The translations under genes were made by a program, and so were the position numbers. A model generated the notes under the pieces. It saw nothing but the letters and a program-made list of their open reading frames with translations, made no database searches and was not told the DNA's origin. Of a stretch of 64,000 nucleotides of DNA, positions 8,797 to 18,466 are shown one piece after another. The DNA is from Corynebacterium sp. p3-SID1241 (GTDB lineage: Bacteria > Actinomycetota > Actinomycetes > Mycobacteriales > Mycobacteriaceae). The number at the start of each line of letters is the position of its first letter. Position 1 is the first letter of the stretch. The stretch is taken from the NCBI GenBank assembly GCA_025144025.1, contig JALXWS010000006.1:42606-106605 (forward strand), in the 5' to 3' direction.

Positions 8797-9099
8797 GATT
8801 CCTCCTTGGACCTAAAACATCGTTGCGTGGCGCGGGGGTGAATCGCCACCGCGTTTAGCGGAAATGAAAATCTGGCGATGTTGTTTTGCTTAAACCATTG
8901 TCTCAAAAATCGGTAATAAACGGACTAAAGCAAAAATTTGCACAGCTATGTTTTTGATAGTTGGCGCCAAAACACCTGTTCAAAAGCAGGAGTGGGAAAT
9001 TGGGATTTTCGTCTCTTTTGGTGTCCGAGTCCAATTAGGTGCCAAAATGGGGGTGAATAAATGAAGGTCGCTTTCGCGTGGAGGCTAGGCAAAAATAGG
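8797..9099. promoter_or_regulatory. upstream region of sugR, with palindrome and TGTCCGA element
   Basis: This non-coding stretch carries the sugR promoter on the minus strand. Visible elements are a perfect palindrome TTGGCGCCAA at 8961-8970, a second GGTGCCAAAA at about 9038-9047, and TGTCCGA at 9022-9028, which matches the pair before ptsI. The start-proximal part is A+T rich. No gene is seen. Assignment of any regulator is inference. Confidence 0.4.
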
Positions 9100-9132
9100 C
9101 CCCGCAGACCTCATTAAAGACGGCCTGCGGGG
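9100..9132 (-). terminator. terminator after lexA
   Basis: CCCCGCAG and CTGCGGGG arms form an eight-base stem with a partly pairing loop. On the minus strand a TTTTT run (9091-9095) follows shortly after. It lies 28 bases beyond the lexA stop. Confidence 0.75.
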
Positions 9133-9160
9133 TATAAAAATAGTGGACTTGATATTCCCT

Positions 9161-9865
9161 TTATAGCTTGCGGAAGACGGAGACGACCTTGCCCATAATT
9201 TCGGCGTCATCGCCGTTGATTGGCGCGTATGCATCATTGTGGGGAAGTAGCCATACACCGGAAGAGTCGCGGTGGAACTCCTTAACGGTGGCTTCAGAGC
9301 CATCCAGCAGGGCCGCGACGAATTCGCCTTCCTCGGCTACTGACTGGGAGCGAATGATAACCCAGTCGCCGTCGAGAATGCCGGCGTCCTGCATGGAGTC
9401 GCCGACTACCTGCAACATATACAGGTCGCCCCCGCCGACTACCTCGTCCGGCATGGGGAAGTAGGCGTCGACGTTTTCCTCGGCAGTAATGGGGGCACCG
9501 GCCGCAATGCGTCCGACGACAGGAATATAGGATACGGCGCTTGCGTCTTCTGGTATTGGCTGTTCTGCCTTGGCAGGCTTGCGTCCGGGCTTCTTTGCAC
9601 CATCGTCGGTATTGAGGTGGCGGACATCAACCGCACGCGGCTTATTCGGATCGCGACGTAGGAATCCCTTTTCTTCCAGTTGCTTTAGCTGGTAGGCAAC
9701 CGAGGATGTGGACTGTAGTCCTGCGGCATCACCAATTTCGCGAATGCTTGGTGGATAGCCGCGCAGCATAACGGCATCACTAATGACATTGAGGATGCGT
9801 CGTTGGCGATCGGATAGGGAAGCGTAATCGGTCTTTTCGGTGGTCTTCTTTGGCTTGCGGCCCAT
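9161..9865 (-). CDS. lexA: SOS repressor LexA
   Basis: A 234-residue LexA. The N-terminal winged helix-turn-helix spans about residues 15-75 (LSDRQRRIL to EEKGFLRRD), then a lysine-rich linker and the S24-type autoprotease domain. The self-cleavage bond is Ala122-Gly123 (RIAAGAPI), the nucleophile Ser157 (VGDSMQ) and the general base Lys195 (EATVKEF), all intact. It represses SOS genes until RecA filaments trigger cleavage. It is divergent from the divS gene, with LexA-box-like sequences between them, so both are probably LexA controlled. Confidence 0.96.
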   Translation of the reverse strand: MGRKPKKTTEKTDYASLSDRQRRILNVISDAVMLRGYPPSIREIGDAAGLQSTSSVAYQLKQLEEKGFLRRDPNKPRAVDVRHLNTDDGAKKPGRKPAKAEQPIPEDASAVSYIPVVGRIAAGAPITAEENVDAYFPMPDEVVGGGDLYMLQVVGDSMQDAGILDGDWVIIRSQSVAEEGEFVAALLDGSEATVKEFHRDSSGVWLLPHNDAYAPINGDDAEIMGKVVSVFRKL

Positions 9866-9955
9866 TGCTGGCTCCTAGGAAGGGTTTGGATGGCTTTATC
9901 GGCGGTCTGCTAGCTGTCGGCGTTGAAAATTGCCACATGTCATTTGTAGCACGAA

Positions 9956-9971
9956 AAGTACAGATGTTCGA
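9956..9971. promoter_or_regulatory. LexA box (candidate 1)
   Basis: AAGTACAGATGTTCGA matches the actinobacterial LexA consensus TCGAACANNTGTTCGA in one complete half and part of the other. It lies 91 bases before the lexA start, in the lexA/divS intergenic region. Confidence 0.6.
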
Positions 9972-10034
9972 GATTTGCGCGCAGGGGTGGACAAGCGTTC
10001 GAAGCAGTGCTATAAATCGAACGCACCAACTAAA

Positions 10035-10050
10035 TCGAACATTATGGCGA
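10035..10050. promoter_or_regulatory. LexA box (candidate 2)
   Basis: TCGAACATTATGGCGA has a perfect left half-site and a weaker right half. Nearby are further TCGAAC/GTTCGA half-sites at about 9998-10004 and 10018-10023, beside a TATAAA that could be a -10 element. It lies 63 bases before the divS start. Confidence 0.5.
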
Positions 10051-10112
10051 CTGTTTACCGGCGTGTGTCGTGTCGGATTCCTACGGTGGGCATAGTCGTC
10101 GAAAGGAAAATC

Positions 10113-10508
10113 ATGTCTCTGCTTACCAATTCTCGTAATGACCTGCAAACCTGTAACTCTGTAGGATCTGTAGTGGTTCCCTCTGCGTCTGTATGGGATG
10201 TGGCTCGTCACGACGGTCGGAGTGTGGGTGGCGGTGCTAATTCGCGACATATTCGAACTCTCCGAGTGGAAAATCGAACGACATATCGTTCGAATTGTAT
10301 GACTGTTGGAGGCTTCGAAAAGATATCGGAAAGGCGCGGAAGCAGCGCGGGGAGGTCGAACACAGGTAATTACATATTGGGGGCGGTGTTTGGTGTCGCG
10401 GTCTTTGTGGGCACGTTGGTAGGTGGATTAGCTGGAGCGGAAGGCAGTAGTGCACCACAACCGCCGGCTTCTGAAGTGCAGCAAGTTGAAGCTGCAGTAT
10501 CGCGTTAA
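10113..10508 (+). CDS. DivS-like SOS-induced cell division suppressor (putative)
   Basis: A 131-residue protein divergent from lexA, the position of divS (SOS cell-division inhibitor) in C. glutamicum. Residues 1-85 are hydrophilic and Ser/Arg-rich. One transmembrane segment covers about 87-108 (NYILGAVFGVAVFVGTLVGG), followed by a short Pro/Ala-rich tail. I take ATG 10113, which has a GAAAGGAAAA site just upstream; the frame is open further left, but that part crosses the LexA-box region. I see no clear LysM repeat. Function is by position and the single-membrane-span layout, so the name is tentative. nrdR follows 87 bases later. Confidence 0.6.
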   Translation: MSLLTNSRNDLQTCNSVGSVVVPSASVWDVARHDGRSVGGGANSRHIRTLRVENRTTYRSNCMTVGGFEKISERRGSSAGRSNTGNYILGAVFGVAVFVGTLVGGLAGAEGSSAPQPPASEVQQVEAAVSR

Positions 10509-10595
10509 GAGAAGCAGTGGGAGCGAAGCCCAGTGGCCGTACAGACGTGGAAGTGAGTAAACTACTGGCGTAACAACGTCAGCGAAAGGACCACT

Positions 10596-11054
10596 GTGTA
10601 TTGCCCCTTTTGCCATAATGAGCAGTCCCGCGTCATCGACTCGCGTGTGGTCGATGCTGGAACCTCGATTCGCCGCCGGCGCGAGTGTGCTTCGTGCAAG
10701 GGGCGTTTTACCACGGTTGAGAAGGCCGTACTGCTCGTGGTGAAGCGGAACGGCTTGGCAGAGCCTTTCAGCAGGGATAAGTTGATTCGCGGCGTGAGGC
10801 GCGCCTGCCAGGGGCGAGATGTTAGCGACGATGCCCTGAAGAAACTGGCTCAAGAAGTGGAGGAGACCGTCCGTGGCCATGGCTCCTCGCAGGTAAACGC
10901 GAATGAGATTGGCCTGGCCATCTTGGAGCCATTACGTGACCTTGATGAGGTGGCTTATCTGCGCTTTGCTTCCGTGTATAAGTCTTTTGAAAGCGCTGAT
11001 GACTTTGAATCCGAGATCCGGCTCATGCGGAGGCGCGACCGCGAGGATTTCTAG
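10596..11054 (+). CDS. nrdR: ribonucleotide reductase regulator NrdR
   Basis: A 152-residue repressor of ribonucleotide reductase genes. An N-terminal zinc ribbon uses Cys3, Cys6, Cys31 and Cys34 (YCPFC and ECASC), and an ATP-cone domain, about residues 49-139, senses ATP and dATP ([16 protein letters not shown] onward). The start is GTG 10596, required because the zinc ribbon begins immediately. Its stop overlaps the convergent hrpA stop by four bases, both stops lying in one CTAG. It follows divS on the same strand, consistent with the lexA-divS-nrdR grouping in corynebacteria. Confidence 0.96.
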   Translation: MYCPFCHNEQSRVIDSRVVDAGTSIRRRRECASCKGRFTTVEKAVLLVVKRNGLAEPFSRDKLIRGVRRACQGRDVSDDALKKLAQEVEETVRGHGSSQVNANEIGLAILEPLRDLDEVAYLRFASVYKSFESADDFESEIRLMRRRDREDF

Positions 11055-14000
11055 CGCAGTTTGTCCACCGCCTTCTGGATGCGGCGGAGCGAAACCGCAT
11101 GGGCTGTGCCGAGGCGTTGGGCAAAAAGGGAAACCCGAAGTTCCTCTATCATCCAGCGTACGTCCTTGACCTCCCGCGTCTTTTCGCGGCCGGCCGGTAG
11201 GTTGCGCAGGCGGTTGGACAAGTAGGCCTTGGCATTGTCGATTTCGGCCTGGCGGTCTGCATCGCGGTCTGGGTCAAGGTTCATATCCTCTAGGCGTATT
11301 CGCATAGCTTGGATATAGCGAGGCAGGTGGCGTAGGTGCGCCATGCCATGGACTGTGATGGCGTTACGCGGTAGGAGGAAGTCTAGTTGCTCACGCATGT
11401 CATCGATTGCAGGACCATCCCAGTGGGCGAGTTCCGCTCGCAGATTGGAATATTCGGCGAGTCCAGGCGCTATTGCTACTACGGCTCGGCGCACACGTCC
11501 GGAAACCTGTGGTTTGACGGTGTCTTTGAGTTTCTGGAAAGCAGTGGGAGTACGGACCGGTCCGCCGGCTTCTAGCATGAGGTCGCGGATGGCAGCGACG
11601 CGGGCGTCGTTGACCAAGCCATCGGCACCGCCGTGCGGATAGGAGTCAACGGCAACACGTTGTTGTAGCGGCAGGCCCTTGACCATTTGCGGAGGATTTA
11701 CCGAAATTTCGCGCATGAGCAAGGTCAGCGTGGTAGTAACCATCGCGGCGTCTGCGGCGGCTTTGGTGGGATGAACCTTGAGCTCGACGCCATCTTTGGT
11801 GGCGACTAGGGCGGGATAGGCCGTAACTTCGTGGCCATCGACGGTGGTAGTGACCGTGTCATCTATTGCGCCTAGAGTATCGTCGGTCCATTCGCTAACA
11901 GCGGTGGACTCGGCGGTGCGAGAGACACGGGACACGGAGGACTTGATGTGCCCGGCCTGGCGACGAATGAGTACCGCTAGGTCGCGGTCAGAGTCGACGA
12001 TCTTGCCACGTTTGTCAATCGCCCCGTAGTTCATCCGCAGGTGGGCGGGTAGCTTGCTGGCCTGGAAGTCGGTGGCGTTGATTCCTTGACCGCCGAGTTC
12101 GCGGAGGACGTCGGCAAGCTGCTGGGTGATTGGTCCTTCATAAGGGATGAGGCGGTCGATGGCGCGCTCGGCAAACTCGGGTGCGGGTACGATGGTGCGG
12201 CGCAGGGCCTTGGGCAGGCTGCGGATGAGCTCGGTGACGAGCTCGAGGCGCAGACCCGGAACGAGCCAATCGAAGCCTTCGGTATCCAAGCCAGCGAGCA
12301 TAGGAATGGGAACCATTACGGTGACGCCGTCGAGAGGATCGCCGGGCTCGAACTTGTAGGTCAGTTCGTAATCGATAGAACCCTTGCGCCAGTGGTCAGG
12401 GAAGGACTCTTCGGTGACGTCGTGGGAGTCATCGATGAGCTTAGCCGGATCGAAATCCAGCAGGTCAGGTGTGCGACGGCGTTCTTCCTTCCACCACGAG
12501 TCAAAGTGGCGGCCCGTGGTTACCTTTGCCGGAATGCGCTGGTCATAGAAATCGAAGAGTGTGTCTTCGTCCACGATGAGGCCGCGGCGGCGGGCCTTTT
12601 CTTCGTATGCGGCGGCGTCGTCAAGCGCTTGGGCGTTGGCCTTGAAAAAGGCGTGGTGGGTGTTCCAGTCGCCGGCGATAAGGGCGTTGCGGATGAACAT
12701 ATCGCGGGCAGCGGCGGGATCGACGCGGTGGTAGGGCACGGTGCGGTCAGCCACGATGGGCACGCCGTAGAGCGTGGAATTTTGGTGCGCGATGGCGGCG
12801 GCGCGCTTGCGAGACCAGGTGGGCTCGGAGTAGTTGTGTTTGAGCAGGTCCGCACCGAGATTTTCCACCCAGGCGGGATCGATGGCGGCGACATCGCGCG
12901 CCCAGAGGCGGGAAGTTTCCACCAGCTCGGCGGCCATGAGGAATTCCGGCGGCTTTTTAGCCAGGGCGGAGCCGGGGAATACCAGGAAGCGGGTGTTGCG
13001 CGCGCCCTGGAACTCCTTGGAATTGCCATTGCGGGCGCCGATATTGGATAGCAATCCCGAAAGGAGAGACATGTGGATGTCATCGGAGCGGCGCTCGGTG
13101 CCCTCCTGGTAGGTCCAGCCCAGCTGCTTGGCGACGTCCTTGAGCTGGCGCACCAAGTCAAACCACTCCCGGATGCGCATGTAGTGGAGGAATTCCTGCT
13201 TCATGCGCTTGCGGAACTTATTGCCGGATTGCTCATTGCGGGTTTGCTTGATGTAATCCCACAGCTTGAGCATGGACAAGAAATCCGAGGTCTTGTCCTT
13301 GAAGCGGGCGTGGGCTTGGTCGGCCTGGGCTTGGAAGTCGAGGGGGCGCTCGCGCACATCTTGGATGGTCATGGCGGCAACGATGACCATGACATCATCG
13401 AGGCAGCCGTTGGTATTGGCCTCAATGAGCATGCGGGCCATGCGCGGATCCAGCGGGATGCGGGCAAGGTCGCGGCCGATGGTGGTGAGCGAGGGCTTGT
13501 CCTGCTTGTCGTGGAGGGCACCGAGCTCGTGGAGGAGGGTGAGACCATCGCGAATGGCCTTGTGCTCGGGAGGTTGGATGAAGGGGAATTGTTCGATATC
13601 ACCGAGCTTGAGCGAAACCATTTGCAGGATGACACTCGCGAGGTTGGTGCGCAGGATTTCCGGGTCGGTGAACTCGGGACGGCCTTCAAAATCCTGTTCG
13701 CTGTAGAGGCGGATGGCGATGCCGTCGGCAACGCGGCCGCAACGGCCGGAGCGCTGGTTGGCGGAGGCCTGCGAGATGGGCTCGATGGGCAACCGCTGGA
13801 CCTTGGTGCGCGTGGAATACCGTGAGATGCGGGCGGTGCCGGTATCGACGACATAGCGGATGCCGGGCACGGTAAGCGAGGTCTCGGCGATATTGGTGGC
13901 CAAGACGATGCGGCGGCCGCGGTGCTCGCTAAATACGCGGTGTTGCTCTTGGTTAGATAGGCGGCCAAAGAGAGGAGTGACCTCGACGTTTTTCCACTTT

Positions 14001-14938
14001 TTGCCTTCGATGGCCTCCATGGCATCGCGGATATCTCGCTCGCCAGGGAAGAAGCACAGGATATCGCCGTCGCCTTCGCGTATGAGCTCTTCGATGGCCT
14101 CGGTCAAGCCGTCGAGCGGGTCTTGGTCCACGACCTTTCCGCCGGCCTCGAATTCGAGTGGCCGGTAGCGGATTTCTACGGGGTAGGTGCGTCCGGAGAC
14201 CTCGATAATGGGGGCGGGGTTGCCGTCGGCGTCGGCAAAATGGGCGGCGAAGCTTTCAGGGTCGATGGTTGCGGAGGTGATGATCACCTTGAGGTCGGGA
14301 CGCTTGGGCAATAGGCGCTTCAAGTAGCCCAAGAGGAAGTCGATATTGAGCGAGCGCTCGTGGGCCTCATCGATGATGATGGTGTCGTACTTATTGAGGA
14401 AGCGGTCGCGTTGCATCTCGGCGAGCAGAATGCCGTCGGTCATCAGCTTGACGGCGGTGGTCTCAGAGACGCGGTCATCGAAGCGGATGGCGTAGCCGAC
14501 GGACTCGCCGATTTTCTGGTCCAGTTCCGAGGCGATGCGTTCGGCCACGGTGCGCGCTGCAATACGGCGCGGCTGGGTATGGCCGATGAACCCGCGCCGG
14601 CCGCGGCCTAGCTCGAGACAGATTTTCGGGATCTGGGTGGTCTTACCAGAACCGGTCTCACCAGCGATGATGACGACCTGGTTGTCCCGAATTGCCTCGG
14701 CGATATCGTCCTTGCGGGCGGTGACGGGGAGGGCGTCGGGGTAGGAGATGGTGGGAACGGCGGCGTCGGTAAGTGCGACGCGCTCGGCCGCGGCCTGGAT
14801 CTCAGCGCCGATTTCTTGCAGAGCTTTAGGCGCACGGGCCTTCTTGAGGCGGCGGCGGAAGGAGCGCGCCTCGGCCAAAGTGACATTTTCGAGTGCGGCG
14901 AAGAGCTCGTCGCGAGAAGGGGATTCGTTCTTAGTCAT
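11051..14938 (-). CDS. hrpA: ATP-dependent helicase HrpA
   Basis: A 1295-residue DEAH-box RNA helicase of the HrpA type. Walker A is [10 protein letters not shown] at 93-102, the DEAH box is at 190-193 ([10 protein letters not shown]), SATID is motif III, and the QRSGRCGR motif VI lies near residue 395. HA2/OB-fold regions and the long C-terminal DUF3418 extension give the full family length. In E. coli HrpA acts on mRNA processing and rescues collided ribosomes. It is convergent with nrdR and divergent from the membrane protein gene at 15045. Confidence 0.95.
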   Translation of the reverse strand: MTKNESPSRDELFAALENVTLAEARSFRRRLKKARAPKALQEIGAEIQAAAERVALTDAAVPTISYPDALPVTARKDDIAEAIRDNQVVIIAGETGSGKTTQIPKICLELGRGRRGFIGHTQPRRIAARTVAERIASELDQKIGESVGYAIRFDDRVSETTAVKLMTDGILLAEMQRDRFLNKYDTIIIDEAHERSLNIDFLLGYLKRLLPKRPDLKVIITSATIDPESFAAHFADADGNPAPIIEVSGRTYPVEIRYRPLEFEAGGKVVDQDPLDGLTEAIEELIREGDGDILCFFPGERDIRDAMEAIEGKKWKNVEVTPLFGRLSNQEQHRVFSEHRGRRIVLATNIAETSLTVPGIRYVVDTGTARISRYSTRTKVQRLPIEPISQASANQRSGRCGRVADGIAIRLYSEQDFEGRPEFTDPEILRTNLASVILQMVSLKLGDIEQFPFIQPPEHKAIRDGLTLLHELGALHDKQDKPSLTTIGRDLARIPLDPRMARMLIEANTNGCLDDVMVIVAAMTIQDVRERPLDFQAQADQAHARFKDKTSDFLSMLKLWDYIKQTRNEQSGNKFRKRMKQEFLHYMRIREWFDLVRQLKDVAKQLGWTYQEGTERRSDDIHMSLLSGLLSNIGARNGNSKEFQGARNTRFLVFPGSALAKKPPEFLMAAELVETSRLWARDVAAIDPAWVENLGADLLKHNYSEPTWSRKRAAAIAHQNSTLYGVPIVADRTVPYHRVDPAAARDMFIRNALIAGDWNTHHAFFKANAQALDDAAAYEEKARRRGLIVDEDTLFDFYDQRIPAKVTTGRHFDSWWKEERRRTPDLLDFDPAKLIDDSHDVTEESFPDHWRKGSIDYELTYKFEPGDPLDGVTVMVPIPMLAGLDTEGFDWLVPGLRLELVTELIRSLPKALRRTIVPAPEFAERAIDRLIPYEGPITQQLADVLRELGGQGINATDFQASKLPAHLRMNYGAIDKRGKIVDSDRDLAVLIRRQAGHIKSSVSRVSRTAESTAVSEWTDDTLGAIDDTVTTTVDGHEVTAYPALVATKDGVELKVHPTKAAADAAMVTTTLTLLMREISVNPPQMVKGLPLQQRVAVDSYPHGGADGLVNDARVAAIRDLMLEAGGPVRTPTAFQKLKDTVKPQVSGRVRRAVVAIAPGLAEYSNLRAELAHWDGPAIDDMREQLDFLLPRNAITVHGMAHLRHLPRYIQAMRIRLEDMNLDPDRDADRQAEIDNAKAYLSNRLRNLPAGREKTREVKDVRWMIEELRVSLFAQRLGTAHAVSLRRIQKAVDKLR

Positions 14939-15044
14939 GACTAGGCAACGAGTTTACCCGTCCACCTGAAATGAGGAAAAAGTTGTTAAAGTTAAAATAC
15001 TTATCCATTTTTCTATGTGCATTCCTGAAGGAGGAGCACCGCCT

Positions 15045-15953
15045 ATGACGAACCCGTATTCGGGTGAAAATGACGATTTTCCTCGCTATGAGCCGACCAA
15101 CCATCCCGAGGATCGGCCGGACTACGGCCAGCTTCCATCGTATGGTGGCAGCCACGAGGGTAGTGCCCAAGGCTATGCCGGCTACCAGGCAGGCCAGCGG
15201 CCGTTTACCGGTAAGGTCTCCGCAATAGATGCGGTTTCTTGGGCTTTTAGGACTGTCTTTGGCAATTGGAAGCTGTGGATTCTAGGAGCAGTAGCGCTTT
15301 TTGTTCTAAGTATCGTTTTTGTAGCCGTTGCAGGCGGCATCAATGCCGCGAGCTACTCCGGTACGGGTGATCCAACCGCGGGTTCTTGGGTTTCTCAGCT
15401 CATTTCCACTGTCCTAAGCCTTGTATTGTCGCTGGTAATTATGCGCCTAGCGCTCTTCCAGATCGATGATGCCCGCACCGGTTGGGATTACCTTTTTAAG
15501 AACGTGCGTTGGTGGCAGCCGCTGGTTATCATGCTCGTCATCGGGGCAGTGGCGAGCCTTATTGCATTCGCTGCAGTAGGCGGAACTGTCTATGGGTTGC
15601 TTAACGACGTCGAGAATATGACGGAGGACGAAGCAGTTGCGGCAGTATTAAGCGTCATGGGCATCATGGGCGTGCTTTTGCTCATTAGCTTCTTTATCCA
15701 ACCATTCTTCTCGCTGATGCAGTGGTTCGCGGCCGATGGCGATAGCGTTGGTGACGCTGTGAAGAAGGGCTTTCAGGCAGGTAAGAATAACTACGGCCAA
15801 ATGTTGCTACTGGCGATTTTGAACTTTTTCATCATCATCGGTGGCTTCTTGCTTTTGGGCATCGGCCTCATCGTGGCGTATCCGGTTACCCTCTTGGCAC
15901 AGGCGCATATGTACCGCCAGTGCGCGGGGCGCAATACTCTCCCGCAGGCATAG
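15045..15953 (+). CDS. multi-pass membrane protein of unknown function
   Basis: A 302-residue protein. The first 70 residues are hydrophilic and rich in Tyr, Gly, Pro and acidic residues (NPYSGENDDFPRYEP). About five hydrophobic segments follow, including LWILGAVALFVLSIVFVAVAGG and a final pair around NFFIIIGGFLLLGIGLIVAYPVTL. The layout recalls DUF975/YciC-type proteins, but I cannot place it firmly. I chose ATG 15045 because GAAGGAGGA lies about ten bases upstream; an ATG 30 bases earlier lacks a ribosome site. It is followed by a strong terminator. Confidence 0.75.
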   Translation: MTNPYSGENDDFPRYEPTNHPEDRPDYGQLPSYGGSHEGSAQGYAGYQAGQRPFTGKVSAIDAVSWAFRTVFGNWKLWILGAVALFVLSIVFVAVAGGINAASYSGTGDPTAGSWVSQLISTVLSLVLSLVIMRLALFQIDDARTGWDYLFKNVRWWQPLVIMLVIGAVASLIAFAAVGGTVYGLLNDVENMTEDEAVAAVLSVMGIMGVLLLISFFIQPFFSLMQWFAADGDSVGDAVKKGFQAGKNNYGQMLLLAILNFFIIIGGFLLLGIGLIVAYPVTLLAQAHMYRQCAGRNTLPQA

Positions 15954-15965
15954 CACCAGATAGGT

Positions 15966-16001
15966 AAAGGCCACCGTTTCCCGCTTGGGACGGTGGCCTT
16001 T
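15966..16001 (+). terminator. rho-independent terminator after the membrane protein gene
   Basis: A perfect twelve-base stem (AAAGGCCACCGT with ACGGTGGCCTTT) with a twelve-base loop lies just after the stop at 15953. It also lies downstream of the convergent oxyR gene, so it may serve both. Confidence 0.85.
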
Positions 16002-16057
16002 GGTGTGCTTGGCGACGCCCAGAGGCAACTAGAGGCAGTGTCCACTGCCGATTGCGG

Positions 16058-17002
16058 CTACTGCCGGGAACGTTCAATCGCCTTGTTATAGGCGGAGGTG
16101 ATGAGCGTGCCGAATTCGCGGAATTCCTCGGCGCGGGCGGCAGAGGAACGGAACACGAGGCCGACCTCGCGCTCGGCGGTGACATCGGAGGCAAAGTGGG
16201 CGATGGCGACGTCCTTGCCATGGCACTCGGTGGCCAGTGCAGATTCGGGGACGAGGGTGCAGCCCAGTCCGCCCATGACCAGCTGCATGATGGTGGTCAG
16301 GGAGGAAGCACGGGTGACGGAATTGGTGGCCTCGGCCGGGTTGATATTGGCGTGGCGGCAAAGGTCGACTACTTGGTCGCGCAAGCAGTGGCCGTCGTCA
16401 AGCAGCAGCAAATCCAGGTCCTTGAGTTCCGCAAGCTCGACATCCTCACGGCCGGCGATGGGGTGATCGGGCGGGCAGACAATGGAGAATTTCTCGGTGT
16501 ACAGCGGGCTATCGACCATGCCGGTGGCCTCGGAAGGAAGGGCCATGATGGCTAGGTCCAGGTTGCCGTTGCGAAGGCGGGTAATGAGGTGCTGGGTTTG
16601 CTCTTCGACGAAGCGCGGCTCGAGGTCCGGGTAGGCCTCAGCCAGCATGGAGAGCAGATCGGGAAGGATGTAGGGGGCGATGGTGGGGATAACGCCGATC
16701 GTCAGCGGGCCGGCAAGGGTGCCGTTGGCGCCGCGAGCGTGGGCGAGGAAGGTATCGGCTGCTTCAAGCGTTGCCTTGGCATAGGGGAGGAGGGTCTCAC
16801 CAGCCGAGGTGACGATGACCTTGCGGGTGGAGCGCTCAATAAGCTGCAGGCCCAAACCCTGCTCGAGGGCAACGAGGCCCTGGGAGAGGGAGGGCTGGGA
16901 AATTTCGAGTTTGGCGGCTGCGGTACCAAAGTGCTTGTTTTCCGCAACGGTGACGAAGGTACGCAGCTGAGCAAGTGTAGGGCGATACTCTTTATTATGC
17001 AT
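16058..17002 (-). CDS. oxyR: hydrogen peroxide-sensing regulator OxyR
   Basis: A LysR-type regulator of 314 residues. The N-terminal helix-turn-helix spans about residues 8-65 (LAQLRTFVTVAENKHFGTAA), then the effector domain. The redox pair is Cys206 and Cys215 in GHCLRDQVVDLC, the same nine-residue spacing as Cys199/Cys208 of E. coli OxyR. The start is ATG 17002, giving the MHNKEYRPTLAQL beginning seen in corynebacterial OxyR; a GTG nine bases earlier is possible. It is divergent from ahpC-ahpD, its likely targets. Confidence 0.92.
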   Translation of the reverse strand: MHNKEYRPTLAQLRTFVTVAENKHFGTAAAKLEISQPSLSQGLVALEQGLGLQLIERSTRKVIVTSAGETLLPYAKATLEAADTFLAHARGANGTLAGPLTIGVIPTIAPYILPDLLSMLAEAYPDLEPRFVEEQTQHLITRLRNGNLDLAIMALPSEATGMVDSPLYTEKFSIVCPPDHPIAGREDVELAELKDLDLLLLDDGHCLRDQVVDLCRHANINPAEATNSVTRASSLTTIMQLVMGGLGCTLVPESALATECHGKDVAIAHFASDVTAEREVGLVFRSSAARAEEFREFGTLITSAYNKAIERSRQ

Positions 17003-17067
17003 GCCTATCACTCTAACACTTACCTATAGGATTTGCTATTGACGCGAGCGGAAAAGATGGTATAACT
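17003..17067 (+). promoter_or_regulatory. ahpC promoter and probable OxyR operator
   Basis: TTGACG at 17039-17044 and TATAAC at 17061-17066, with a 16-base spacer, form a good sigma-A promoter for ahpC. Just upstream, 17003-17040 contains CTAT/ATAG-type repeats (CTATCA, CCTATAGG, TGCTATTG), the kind of spaced ATAG motifs OxyR contacts. Placement just upstream of -35 suits an activator that also controls its own gene. OxyR binding is inference. Confidence 0.7.
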
Positions 17068-17162
17068 GATCGTGTTGGGCCGGACACGGTCCGGCCCCGC
17101 TGCTTGTACGCCAAGCGGCAGGAAACTTAGAGGAAAAGCCTTTGCTAAAGGAGTTGAAGACT

Positions 17163-17756
17163 ATGCCTATTTTGACCGTCGGCGAGAAGTTCCCAGAGTT
17201 CAACCTCACCGCCCTGACCGGTGGCGACCTGCACGACGTTAACGCTAATCAGCCGGAGGACTACTTCGAGCAGGTATCCCTGGACAAGTACGAGGGCAAG
17301 TGGAAGGTCGTCTTCTTCTACCCGAAGGACTTCACCTTCGTCTGCCCGACCGAGATTGCTGCCTTTGGCAAGCTGGACGAGGAATTCCAGGACCGCGATA
17401 CCCAGGTGCTGGGCGGCTCCACCGATAATGAGTTTGCTCACTTCAACTGGCGCGCAACCCACCCGGATCTGAAGGAAGTTCCTTTCCCGATGTTCTCTGA
17501 CGTGCGCCACGACCTCATCCGTGCACTGGGTGTAGAAAACGCTGATGGTGTTGCTGACCGCGCCACCTTCATCATCGACCCGGATGGTGTTATCCAGTTC
17601 GTCTCCGTTACCCCGGATGCCGTTGGCCGTAACGTAGACGAGGTTCTGCGCGTGCTCGACGCCCTGCAGTCCGAAGAGGTCTGCGCTTGCAACTGGGAGA
17701 AGAACGACCCAACCAAGAACATCAACAAGATGGACGTCGTTCAGTCCGCACTCTAA
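17163..17756 (+). CDS. ahpC: alkyl hydroperoxide reductase, peroxiredoxin subunit AhpC
   Basis: A 197-residue 2-Cys peroxiredoxin that reduces hydrogen peroxide and organic peroxides. The peroxidatic Cys61 is in FTFVCPTE, and the resolving cysteine is Cys174 or Cys176 in EEVCACNW, as in mycobacterial AhpC. I chose ATG 17163, with AAAGGAG 15 to 9 bases upstream, over a TTG 21 bases earlier. It is the first gene of ahpC-ahpD; AhpD probably regenerates it, as in mycobacteria, since no AhpF is nearby. A hairpin in the gap before ahpD may lower ahpD expression. Confidence 0.95.
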   Translation: MPILTVGEKFPEFNLTALTGGDLHDVNANQPEDYFEQVSLDKYEGKWKVVFFYPKDFTFVCPTEIAAFGKLDEEFQDRDTQVLGGSTDNEFAHFNWRATHPDLKEVPFPMFSDVRHDLIRALGVENADGVADRATFIIDPDGVIQFVSVTPDAVGRNVDEVLRVLDALQSEEVCACNWEKNDPTKNINKMDVVQSAL

Positions 17757-17777
17757 ATCTCACTGAGATGCAGGTTC

Positions 17778-17800
17778 ACCCCGCTTTCGTGGCGGGGTTT
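17778..17800 (+). terminator. hairpin between ahpC and ahpD (possible attenuator)
   Basis: ACCCCGC and GCGGGGT arms with a seven-base loop, followed by TTTCCTTTT. It looks like a terminator within the ahpC-ahpD unit and may set the ratio of the two proteins. Confidence 0.65.
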
Positions 17801-17853
17801 CCTTTTAAATCCAGCACAGCAAATTCCTATCAAAACCTCAAAGGAGAAAAGCT

Positions 17854-18378
17854 ATGTCTATTGATAATCTGAAGTCCTCCCTGCCGGAGTACGCCAAGGA
17901 CCAGAAGCTCAACCTGGGCGCCCTGACCCGTTCCAAGGACTTGGACGAGGAGCAGCTCTGGGGCTGCCTGCTGGCATCGGCTGCCGCAACCCGCAATGAC
18001 ACCGTGCTGTCTGAGATTGCGGAGGAAGCAAAAGAGCACCTGTCTGAGGAAGCTATCGAGGCAGCCTACGGCGCAGCCACCGTTATGGCTATGAACAATG
18101 TTGCCTACCGTGCCAAGGGCTGGTTGGGCGATGACTACGCACAGGTTAAGTTCGGCCTGCGCATGAACATCATCTCCAAGCCAGGCGTGGACAAGGCCAA
18201 CTTCGAGCTGTGGAATACCGCAGTCTCCGCCATCAATGGCTGCGAGCACTGCCTGGGCGCTCACGCTCACGAGCTCAATGAAGCTGGCCTGAGCAAGGAG
18301 CAGGTCTGGGAGGCCGTCAAGGTTGCGGCCGTTGTCCAGGCTGTGGCACAGGCCATCCAGATTGAGGCCGCACGCTAA
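17854..18378 (+). CDS. ahpD: alkyl hydroperoxidase AhpD
   Basis: A 174-residue AhpD-fold protein. The active site has Cys130 and Cys133 ([10 protein letters not shown]), His137 and Glu118, at the same positions as in M. tuberculosis AhpD. It acts as a thiol reductant that links AhpC to lipoylated proteins such as dihydrolipoamide succinyltransferase, and has weak peroxidase activity of its own (family knowledge). ATG 17854 has AAAGGAG upstream. It lies 97 bases after ahpC, with a hairpin between. Confidence 0.94.
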   Translation: MSIDNLKSSLPEYAKDQKLNLGALTRSKDLDEEQLWGCLLASAAATRNDTVLSEIAEEAKEHLSEEAIEAAYGAATVMAMNNVAYRAKGWLGDDYAQVKFGLRMNIISKPGVDKANFELWNTAVSAINGCEHCLGAHAHELNEAGLSKEQVWEAVKVAAVVQAVAQAIQIEAAR

Positions 18379-18392
18379 AATAGCCGGCCTTT

Positions 18393-18460
18393 AGCCGCCC
18401 TCGCGCTTGCCGACGCCCCCCTCACTCGAGGCGTGGCAGCCAGGGCGGCTTTGTCGTTTT
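18393..18460 (+). terminator. long-stem terminator after ahpD
   Basis: AGCCGCCCT and AGGGCGGCT form the base of a long imperfect hairpin with further pairing in the middle (GCCGACGCC against GGCGTGGC), followed by TTGTCGTTTT. The helicase gene enters from the opposite side. Confidence 0.6.
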
Positions 18461-18466
18461 CGCTGG

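Noticed and set aside
12086-13051. Plus-strand frame of 321 codons over hrpA
   Set aside because: Antisense shadow of the DEAH helicase.
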